Made by a program: the position numbers and the translations under genes. A stretch of DNA of 12,112 bases from Acidimicrobiaceae bacterium (GTDB taxonomy: Bacteria > Actinomycetota > Acidimicrobiia > Acidimicrobiales > Ilumatobacteraceae). This document shows, piece after piece, positions 1 to 5,273 of the stretch. Each line of letters starts with the position of its first letter. Within the stretch, counting starts at the first letter, position 1. The DNA lies in the NCBI GenBank assembly GCA_006515795.1, contig VFMC01000069.1:1-12112 (forward strand). The letters run 5' to 3'. The notes below the pieces were generated by a model. The model was not told the origin of the DNA, searched no databases, and worked only from the letters and a program-made list of their open reading frames with translations.

Positions 1-351
1 CGAGCAGGCGGCGTTGATGTCGAACGCGCCGCACCTGAGTCCGAGCTCGTTGGCCACGCCGGGCGAGCTCGCCGGAACGGCTCGATCGGGAGTGGTTGTG
101 GCGAGCACCAGGGCGTCGATCGTGGCGGGATCGACGCCGCTCATCTCCAACGCCTTGCGGCCGCTCTCGACGGAGAGATCGGTCGTGGTGCCTCCGACGT
201 GGCGTTCGTGGATTCCGGTTCGTTCGACGATCCATTCGTGCGACGTGTCGAACATCTGCTCGAGGTCGTGGTTGGTGAGCACCTTCGGCGGCAGCGCGGT
301 TCCCCAACCGGTGATGATGCCGCCGCGCACTCCGGCAGGAACCTTGGGCAT
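1..351 (-). CDS. fabH: Beta-ketoacyl-ACP synthase III (FabH), N-terminal part, runs off the left edge
   Basis: FabH condenses an acyl-CoA starter with malonyl-ACP to begin each round of type II fatty acid synthesis in the cytoplasm. The 117 visible residues start MPKVPAGVRGG and show the family N-terminal pattern: GWGTALPPKVLTN near residue 15, the EWIVERTGI block at about 39-47 that contributes to CoA binding, and DINAACS at 111-117, where C116 is the predicted catalytic cysteine. The window ends right after this cysteine, so about two thirds of the protein, including the His and Asn of the catalytic triad, is missing. The ATG is 1 nt after the fabD stop (TGA-C-ATG), so the two are almost certainly cotranscribed and translationally coupled. 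Streptomyces has the order fabD-fabH-acpP-fabF, so acpP and fabF may lie further left; that is inference. Confidence 0.93.
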   Translation of the reverse strand, partial: MPKVPAGVRGGIITGWGTALPPKVLTNHDLEQMFDTSHEWIVERTGIHERHVGGTTTDLSVESGRKALEMSGVDPATIDALVLATTTPDRAVPASSPGVANELGLRCGAFDINAACS

Positions 352-352
352 G

Positions 353-1525
353 TCAGACCGTCCTCAACCAGGCGATGGGTTGGCGAAGCGTGACCCGTTC
401 GCCGGCGACGGCGATGTAGCTCTGCAGCACGCCGTCGAACGGTGAACGCACTTCGGTGTCGCCGATGTGCCCGATCACGGTGCCAACCTCGATCGGTGAC
501 TGATCGGCGACGCCACAGGGTTCGAACACGCCGGCCGCTGGGCTGACCACCAGCCGCTCGACGGCGAACAGGTGCTCGCCTTCATGCAGTGGCGCGGTGG
601 CTGGGGCCGCAGCACGCACCCAATCGAGGAGCTTGTCGAGATCTTCGGGCGTGGAGATAGAAGTTGTGCGCACTGCGTCGACGGTGCGCTTGGCCATGCC
701 GGTGAGCACGGCGCCGGGGCCGAGCTCGACGAAGTCGGTCACACCGAGCGAAGACAGCGTGAGCAGGCAGTGCTTCCATCGCACCGGGCTGCTCAGCTGT
801 GCCGAAAGCAGGCTCGACCAGTCGTCGCCGGTGTCGTGGGCGAGCGCATCGACGTTCGAAACGACCGGCACCTCGGTGTCGCGGGGGTTGGCCTCGGCGA
901 TCGCCTTGCGCAGGCGATCACGGGCCGGAGCCATGTACGGCGTGTGGAACGCGCCGGCGACCGGCAGGGCCATGACCTTCTTCGCGCCGAGCTCGCGGGC
1001 CTCTGCCGAGGCCCGCGCAACACCCTCCGGTGAGCCGGCTATCACGACTTGGCCGGGCGCGTTGAAGTTGGCGACCCACACGTCGCTGTCGGCGCGGCGG
1101 CAGGCCACTTCCACCAGGTCGTCGTCGAGACCGAGCACCGCCGCCATGGTTCCAGGGTTGTCGTGGCCGGCCTCGTGCATCGCGTCGGCGCGTTCGCACA
1201 CGAGCCGCACGCCTTCGTCGAACCCGAGCGCGCCGGTAGCGGTGAGCGCGGTGTACTCGCCGAGGCTGTGACCGGCACAGAAGCTCGGCTCCACCCCGAG
1301 TCGCTCCACTGCGTCGAGCACGATCAGGCTGGAGACGAACGTGGTGAGCTGAGCGTTGCGAGTGTCCTTGAGCTCGTCGGCATCGGCATCGAGCAGGAGG
1401 CGGGCGACGTCGCGTTCGGCCACCTGCGATGCCTCCTCGACGAGCTCCCAGCTCTCGTGATCGACCCAGGGTCGACCCATGCCAGGTCGTTGCGAACCCT
1501 GACCTGGAAAGGTGAATGCAAGCAT
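353..1525 (-). CDS. fabD: Malonyl-CoA:ACP transacylase (FabD) with an extra C-terminal lipoyl/biotinyl-like domain
   Basis: FabD transfers malonyl from CoA to acyl carrier protein, supplying the extender unit for fatty acid synthesis. Residues 1 to about 305 form the usual transacylase: GQGSQ at 8-12, the nucleophile elbow GHSLGEY with S87, the malonyl-binding arginine R112 in ERADAM, the catalytic H194 in GAFHTPYM, and the VELGPG strand near 266-271. Ordinary FabD proteins end at about 310 residues, whereas this one has 390. The tail (about 318-390) reads like a biotinyl/lipoyl-type hammerhead: a VSPAAGVF strand, a VGTVIGHIG turn, an EVRSPFDGVL strand and a VTLRQPIAWL strand. The lysine hairpin (an EAMKM-like motif) that would be modified is absent. 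The ATG at 1525 has an AGGAG about 14 nt upstream, which is rather far, and a TAGGGT at 1574-1569 could be the -10 box. fabH follows after 1 nt. Confidence 0.95.
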   Translation of the reverse strand: MLAFTFPGQGSQRPGMGRPWVDHESWELVEEASQVAERDVARLLLDADADELKDTRNAQLTTFVSSLIVLDAVERLGVEPSFCAGHSLGEYTALTATGALGFDEGVRLVCERADAMHEAGHDNPGTMAAVLGLDDDLVEVACRRADSDVWVANFNAPGQVVIAGSPEGVARASAEARELGAKKVMALPVAGAFHTPYMAPARDRLRKAIAEANPRDTEVPVVSNVDALAHDTGDDWSSLLSAQLSSPVRWKHCLLTLSSLGVTDFVELGPGAVLTGMAKRTVDAVRTTSISTPEDLDKLLDWVRAAAPATAPLHEGEHLFAVERLVVSPAAGVFEPCGVADQSPIEVGTVIGHIGDTEVRSPFDGVLQSYIAVAGERVTLRQPIAWLRTV

Positions 1526-1647
1526 GGTGCTCGGCGGTGCTCCTCGTGTGGGTGTTCCCCGGCGGGAAACCCTAGACGGCGCGCTGGGAAGGCCGCGTAC
1601 TACCCGTGGGTAACCGTTCGGTCCGGGCTATCGTGTCGCCGTCACTC

Positions 1648-1730
1648 GCCCGAGTGGCGGAACGGCAGACGCGACGGACTCAAAATCCGTTGTCCGAAAG
1701 GGCGTGTGGGTTCGAGTCCCACCTCGGGCA
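1648..1730 (+). tRNA. tRNA-Leu, anticodon CAA
   Basis: An 83-nt class II tRNA. The acceptor stem pairs GCCCGAG (1648-1654) with CTCGGGC (1723-1729), with discriminator A at 1730. The anticodon stem pairs ACGGA (1674-1678) with TCCGT (1686-1690) around the loop CTCAAAA, giving anticodon CAA at 1681-1683, which reads UUG leucine codons. A long variable arm follows at about 1691-1705. The T arm is GTGGG-TTCGAGT-CCCAC at 1706-1722. Downstream bases are CCG, so the 3' CCA is not fully encoded and must be added by the CCA-adding enzyme. A TATCGT at 1629-1634 is a possible -10 element, but no good -35 is seen. No integrase or attachment-site duplication is visible at its 3' end. Confidence 0.95.
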
Positions 1731-1836
1731 CCGAGGAAACGGCCGGCTCAGCCGCCATTTCGCCGAGTCGGCAACGAGCGGCTTGGGATCGCGGCGGGAC
1801 CGTCGACGGGTGGGTTGTGGAGCGGCGGAGCGTCCG

Positions 1837-2232
1837 TCAGGTGCCGAGCAGGTAGGCGACGAGCGCCGCGATCTCCTCGGACGTGAGGCGCAGCTGCGGC
1901 ATGCCGGAGGTTGGGCCCATCCCGCCGGCAAACGCCGGCGAGGTGAAGGCGGCGGGCGCCGCCATCGACTCGGCGAGGTAGTCGGTGGCGCTCATTGCCG
2001 GCTTGCGATCACCAGCCCATGACGAGGCGTCATCGAGCTGGGGGAACGCTTCGAACAGTGCCTGGGTGTCGGGGCCCGTGTGGCACGTCGCGCAACCTTT
2101 GGCAGAGAACAACTCGGCACCGCTCGCACGCTGCTGCGGCGCCGCCTCGCTCTCGCCCCGACTCCAGGTCGCAACGGTGACGACGCCGAGCATGACCGCT
2201 GCCATCGCGGCCCATCGCCCCATCGGGCTCAC
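1837..2232 (-). CDS. Secreted or membrane-tethered mono-haem cytochrome c
   Basis: A 131-residue c-type cytochrome expected outside the membrane. Residues about 8-24 form a hydrophobic signal or anchor segment. The haem-binding CxxCH is C47-A-T-C50-H51, within GAELFSAKGCATCH. The likely sixth ligand is M111 in SGMPQLRLT, followed by the class I C-terminal helix EEIAALVAYLL at 119-129. This arrangement, with a MP motif before LTSEEIAALVAYL, resembles the cytochrome c domain fused to subunit II of caa3-type oxidases and small soluble electron carriers. The start is a GTG overlapping the upstream gene's stop (GTGA), implying translational coupling. An internal ATG at codon 4 is an alternative start. 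Its redox partner cannot be read from the window, as no oxidase subunit is adjacent. Confidence 0.88.
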   Translation of the reverse strand: MSPMGRWAAMAAVMLGVVTVATWSRGESEAAPQQRASGAELFSAKGCATCHTGPDTQALFEAFPQLDDASSWAGDRKPAMSATDYLAESMAAPAAFTSPAFAGGMGPTSGMPQLRLTSEEIAALVAYLLGT

Positions 2233-2777
2233 GGCATGGCCAGCCTGGCGCGACGCCGGGTGACGAGGAAGTCGGCGATCGCCAGCGCGGCGAGCCCGAT
2301 CGTGAGCGCGAGCGTCGCCAGACGCGCCGTCGGCCAGACGCTGTCAGGTCGGCCGCTGGCAACGCCCACCTCGAGCGTGCCCAATGGCTGCGGCCCGAAC
2401 CACCCCATCCGGATGCTCCACACGTAGGTGCCCGCGGCGGGGAACTCCACGGTGGCGACGTAGCGGCCGACGGTGCCCTCGCCGACGGCCGGGAAGAACT
2501 CGGCGGAGCCGTCGGCCCGCCCGATCTCGATTCCGACCTCGTTCGCCGGGTCTCCTAGAAGGTCCACCGGCGTCACCCCGTGCTGCAGGATCGTGAAGCC
2601 CACCGTTGCACGTTCTCCCGCCATTGCGACGGGGACGGCGTCGAGAGATCCGACTGCCCAGCCGCCCGCCGACGCGATCGAGCTGTCGCCAACGAGGATG
2701 CCGAGCGCGAGCAATGCGACGACGAGCGGTCGGAACGATCGATTCGACCGGTGCGGGCGAGGACGGCTATGTGTCAT
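2229..2777 (-). CDS. Exported, C-terminally anchored Ig-like protein (YtkA/FixH-like)
   Basis: A 182-residue predicted envelope protein. It has an N-terminal signal peptide: an Arg-rich start, a hydrophobic core at about 17-30 and a plausible cleavage after ASA near residue 37. A beta-rich extracytoplasmic domain covers about 40-140 and includes VGFTILQHG near 59-67 and a YVATVEFPAAGTYVWSI segment near 106-122. A single transmembrane helix (about 150-171) is followed by a positive RRRAR tail. The 'FPAAGTY' strand and overall build resemble YtkA-like/FixH-type domains, which often accompany copper or cytochrome oxidase genes. That assignment is tentative. The reading frame stays open to 3230, but the upstream part is antisense to the next gene and non-protein-like, so the ATG at 2777 just before the signal peptide was chosen; its ribosome site is weak. 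It overlaps the cytochrome c gene by 4 nt. Confidence 0.75.
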   Translation of the reverse strand: MTHSRPRPHRSNRSFRPLVVALLALGILVGDSSIASAGGWAVGSLDAVPVAMAGERATVGFTILQHGVTPVDLLGDPANEVGIEIGRADGSAEFFPAVGEGTVGRYVATVEFPAAGTYVWSIRMGWFGPQPLGTLEVGVASGRPDSVWPTARLATLALTIGLAALAIADFLVTRRRARLAMP

Positions 2778-2979
2778 GCCCGTCCGACACCGCGGCGGCC
2801 GATCCGGTTCCCATGGCGAGTTCCGCGACGGCAGCGCCCTGGTCGCGAGGTTCGCACCGTCGGTGACGATCGCCGGGTGGCGTCTCCAGACCGGGCTTCC
2901 CACCGCCCACCTCCGAACTCGCGAACGAGACCGCAACACTGACCTGATCCGTGCCCGTGATCCGCGGCGAAAGTTGAGC
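2778..2979. other. Divergent intergenic region between the cytochrome operon and the serine hydrolase
   Basis: About 200 bases separate two divergent starts, so promoters for both directions should lie here. I see no convincing TANNNT box with a matching -35. The only local repetition is GATCCG at 2945-2950 and again at 2959-2964. The stretch is open in one frame on each strand, but those translations are Arg/Pro-rich and lack family features. Confidence 0.5.
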
Positions 2980-4107
2980 ATGTCGCGTTCCGTTGGGGTG
3001 CTGCTGGTCCTCGTCTCGGTGGCGGTAGGTGCTCCGACTCCCACGGTCAACGTCGAGGCGTTGACCAGGTTCCTTGAAGATCGGTTGGCCGAGTCCGGTG
3101 CCGAAGGTGGATTGGTCGCGGTGTCGAAGGGTGGGGCCGATGCCACCATCGTGTCGGCCGGCGTGACCGACGCGTCGAGCGCCACGCCCGTGCCGATCGA
3201 CGGGGCGCTACCCGTGGCCAGCATCACCAAGTCGTTCGTCGCCGCGGTGCTGTTGAGCCTGCAGCGCGACGGGTTGGTCGAACTGGACGATCCGCTGGGC
3301 GACTACGTCGACTGGCCCGATGGTGAGGCGATCACCGTCCGGCAACTGCTCGACCACACGAGTGGGGTCGGGCCGTGGGGCAACGCCACCGACCCCACCT
3401 CACGGTTTCTCGACACTGTGCTGTCGGACCTGACCACCAATCGAACCCTGTCCAGCGTCGTCGAGTCGCTCCGTGACGTGGAGCCCATCGGCCAACCCGG
3501 ATTCCAGACCTACTACAGCAACCTGAACTACCTGCTCGCCGGACGCGTCGCCGAGGTCGCGTCCGGGCTGCCGTTCGCGCGGTTGTTCACCGAGCGGATC
3601 ACCGCACCACTCGAACTCGCCTCCACGTACTATCCGGCTGGCGAATCGCCAACCAGTGGGCCGGCGCCGCTCCCGGGAAGGTTTGAGTTCGAGGAGGGTG
3701 TTCTGGTCAGCACTACGGCGTATTCGAACGTGGGCTTCCTGTCGTTGCTCGGGCCGTCGGCCGCAGGGATCTCGTCGGCCGCCGACCTGATGCGATGGGG
3801 TGACGCCCTGTTCCGCGAACGACGGCTCGGGCCTGTCGACCTCTCGCCGATGCTCGATGTTCGACCCGGCGGTTACGGGCTCGGCGTGGCCGGCGTCGAT
3901 CCCACGGCCGGATCGTGCGTGTTCGAAGGCTGCCCGACCGGCGCCAAGTTCGAGGTCCTCGCTCTCAACGGCGAGGTACCGGGCAGCTCCACTCGACTCT
4001 GGTACGACCCGTCAACGGACACGCTGGTGCTCCTCTACCTCAACCGCGACGGCTCCGAGCTCGATGGTCCGATGCTCGAGCTCCTCGCCCTCGCCCGCAC
4101 ACCTTGA
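2980..4107 (+). CDS. Serine beta-lactamase-like hydrolase (class C/PBP4* family), exported
   Basis: A 375-residue member of the beta-lactamase/D-alanyl-D-alanine carboxypeptidase/esterase superfamily, predicted to be exported by a signal peptide (about residues 2-18, no lipobox cysteine). The nucleophile motif SxxK is S81-I-T-K84, followed by the typical helix and DGLVELDDPLGDYV. LLDHTSGV at 123-130 is a strongly conserved family segment, and the second motif YxN is Y179-S-N181. The third motif (KTG or HxG in relatives) is not clear: the region near 314-330 reads VFEGCPTGAKFEVLALNG, with C313 and C318 able to form a disulfide. The substrate is unknown and could be peptidoglycan, an ester or a small amide. 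The frame extends upstream to 2473, but the ATG directly before the signal peptide is the sensible start; its ribosome site is weak. Confidence 0.9.
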   Translation: MSRSVGVLLVLVSVAVGAPTPTVNVEALTRFLEDRLAESGAEGGLVAVSKGGADATIVSAGVTDASSATPVPIDGALPVASITKSFVAAVLLSLQRDGLVELDDPLGDYVDWPDGEAITVRQLLDHTSGVGPWGNATDPTSRFLDTVLSDLTTNRTLSSVVESLRDVEPIGQPGFQTYYSNLNYLLAGRVAEVASGLPFARLFTERITAPLELASTYYPAGESPTSGPAPLPGRFEFEEGVLVSTTAYSNVGFLSLLGPSAAGISSAADLMRWGDALFRERRLGPVDLSPMLDVRPGGYGLGVAGVDPTAGSCVFEGCPTGAKFEVLALNGEVPGSSTRLWYDPSTDTLVLLYLNRDGSELDGPMLELLALARTP

Positions 4108-4115
4108 ACGACCCT

Positions 4116-4140
4116 CTCGGACCCGGGAACAGTCCCCGAG
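4116..4140. terminator. Possible weak bidirectional hairpin between convergent genes
   Basis: An imperfect inverted repeat pairs CTCGGAC (4116-4122) with GTCC..GAG (4132-4140), with a 2-nt bulge and a roughly 9-nt loop. It lies in the 109-nt gap between the hydrolase stop and the ATPase stop, where convergent termination would be expected. There is no T-run on either side, so it would not be a classical intrinsic terminator. Confidence 0.25.
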
Positions 4141-4216
4141 CCGTTGACCCCGGAGGTGGATCACCCGCATGGCGAACGATAGATGCGCCCGAGGTCGCAC
4201 GATCGGCGAATCGGCA

Positions 4217-4702
4217 TCAGTGCGCGTCGTAGGTCGCAAGCTCGTCGTCGGTCGGTGGCTGGTAGATCCTCACCCACTCGTCGAGTTCATGACGGCGGAT
4301 CGATCGTGACCCCCAACGCCCCTCGAGATCCCGTTGCACGATGCGCCGCCACAGTTCATCGGTATCAGCAGAGACGTAGCGGAGCTCGACTGATGCTCCG
4401 ATCGACCTGGCGGCATCCCGCAACGCATCGCGCTCTTCTCGGGCCCACACGCCCCACTCGATGACTACGTTGGTCCCGGCGCGAAGCATGTCGAGGGACA
4501 ACGTCAACTGGAAGGCCTCGATCCGAGCGCGGACCGACTCATCCCAGAGGTCGATGCCGGACGCCACCATCCAGTCGTCTGGACACATACGACACGCTGA
4601 CATCGAGGTGGCCAGGGCGGTCGCCAAGGTGGTCTTGCCGCTGCCCGGCAGGCCCGTGATGACGACGAGCCGGCCGCGTGAGCGAGTCGCGTCGGCGCCC
4701 AT
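4217..4702 (-). CDS. Small P-loop ATPase, predicted kinase of the COG0645/zeta-toxin-like type
   Basis: A 161-residue single-domain P-loop protein. The Walker A motif GLPGSGKTT (17-25) follows the beta strand RLVVIT. A DDW at 42-44 occupies the place where many small kinases bind the phosphate acceptor. NVVIEWG (78-84) is the Walker B-like strand. A basic region near 119-137 (WRRIVQRDLEGRWGSRSIRR) resembles the arginine-bearing lid of adenylate, shikimate and chloramphenicol-phosphotransferase-like kinases. The substrate is unknown, and it could be a small metabolite, an antibiotic or a nucleotide. The frame can be extended to a TTG at 4759 or an ATG at 4753, but the ATG at 4702 has GGAAG at 4716-4712 with a 9-nt spacer and sits the usual short distance before the P-loop. 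It follows the ABM-fold gene by 80 nt on the same strand. No antitoxin partner is seen. Confidence 0.82.
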   Translation of the reverse strand: MGADATRSRGRLVVITGLPGSGKTTLATALATSMSACRMCPDDWMVASGIDLWDESVRARIEAFQLTLSLDMLRAGTNVVIEWGVWAREERDALRDAARSIGASVELRYVSADTDELWRRIVQRDLEGRWGSRSIRRHELDEWVRIYQPPTDDELATYDAH

Positions 4703-4782
4703 TGACCCATGCTTCCATGCACCGCCCTCTCCTGCCGATGCCCATTTCTGCATCCACAAGCGGGACGGTTGATTCAGCTCGC

Positions 4783-5085
4783 CTACTCGTAGGGCTCGGA
4801 CGAATCAACGTGATAGATCGTCGCCTCAGGAGGCGCGACGAGCGCGCCGTCGAATGCGGCCATCGCGGCGTCGACCTCGGGCAACGCCTCCTGACGGTCG
4901 AGCGCGGTGCGGTCTTCGAATACCTCGGTCGCGATGAACGCGTTTGGGTCGAGAAGGTCTCGACCGATGTCGAACGAGATGACGCCTGGGACCACCTGGC
5001 TTGCGGACTGCACCGCGGCGAGTAGGCCCCTGACCTCTTCGGCGTTGTCTGGTGAGCACCGCAATTTGAACCGCACGACGATCAC
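4783..5085 (-). CDS. Antibiotic biosynthesis monooxygenase (ABM)-fold protein, putative quinol monooxygenase
   Basis: A 100-residue dimeric alpha+beta-barrel type protein. It shows the ABM pattern: an N-terminal strand IVVRFKLR, a helix EEVRGLLAAVQSASQ, then VPGVISFDIGRDLLDP (about 31-46), FIATEVFEDRTALDRQEALPEV, and a final strand ATIYHVD. Family members include cofactor-free quinone-forming monooxygenases (YgiN type), haem-degrading enzymes and many proteins of unknown role, so the substrate cannot be assigned. A strong AGGAGG at 5096-5091 decides the start: it lies 5 nt before the GTG at 5085, whereas a GTG at 5091 overlaps the SD itself. The gene may be cotranscribed with the downstream P-loop ATPase. 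Confidence 0.85.
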   Translation of the reverse strand: MIVVRFKLRCSPDNAEEVRGLLAAVQSASQVVPGVISFDIGRDLLDPNAFIATEVFEDRTALDRQEALPEVDAAMAAFDGALVAPPEATIYHVDSSEPYE

Positions 5086-5273
5086 AGCCACCTCCTCGTA
5101 TCAGCGGACGCTGGCGCAACAAGTTACCACTCCCGCCGGGGCGGGGGCGTTCACGTGAGGAGCCGGTCTTGGCCGCGAGCACGGACATATCGACGGCTCG
5201 GGTCGCGCCGCAGCGCGGTGGTGGTGTCCCCAATGCGACGTGCATATCGACGTGGGTCATCGCCCCGAGGTGC
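5086..5273. other. Intergenic region with a short repeated motif between the HNH gene and the ABM-fold gene
   Basis: A 188-nt non-coding stretch. It holds a 10-nt direct repeat CATATCGACG at 5186-5195 and 5243-5252, and CGACGTG at 5236-5242 and 5248-5254 spaced 12 nt apart. It also holds a short GC palindrome (CCCGCC/GGCGGG, 5132-5145). It lies upstream of the ABM-fold gene and downstream of the HNH gene, so it may carry a promoter or operator for the former. Confidence 0.45.
5091..5096 (-). promoter_or_regulatory. Shine-Dalgarno AGGAGG that sets the ABM-fold gene start
   Basis: A perfect AGGAGG on the minus strand. Its last G is also the first base of an upstream GTG, which therefore cannot be the initiator; the next in-frame GTG at 5085 has a 5-nt spacer. 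Confidence 0.75.

Noticed and set aside
597..1271. Long plus-strand open frame across fabD
   Set aside because: It is antisense to an unmistakable FabD with all catalytic motifs, and its translation is Ser/Arg/Ala-rich with no family features: a GC-rich shadow.
1648..1836. tRNA-Leu 3' end as an integration site for a mobile element
   Set aside because: No integrase, no repeat of the tRNA 3' end elsewhere in the window, and the neighbouring genes look chromosomal.
2229..3230. Full 333-codon frame as the YtkA-like protein
   Set aside because: The signal peptide starts only after the ATG at 2777. The extra N-terminal part is antisense to the hydrolase gene and has shadow-like composition.
4217..4702. 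P-loop protein as the toxin of a zeta-type toxin-antitoxin pair
   Set aside because: There is no small antitoxin gene beside it, and the neighbour is an ABM-fold protein; the P-loop alone does not support a toxin call.
5132..5145. CCCGCC/GGCGGG palindrome as a terminator for the HNH gene
   Set aside because: The loop is 2 nt (or a 5-bp stem with a 4-nt loop), there is no T-run after it, and it lies about 130 nt past the stop; this is common by chance at this GC content.
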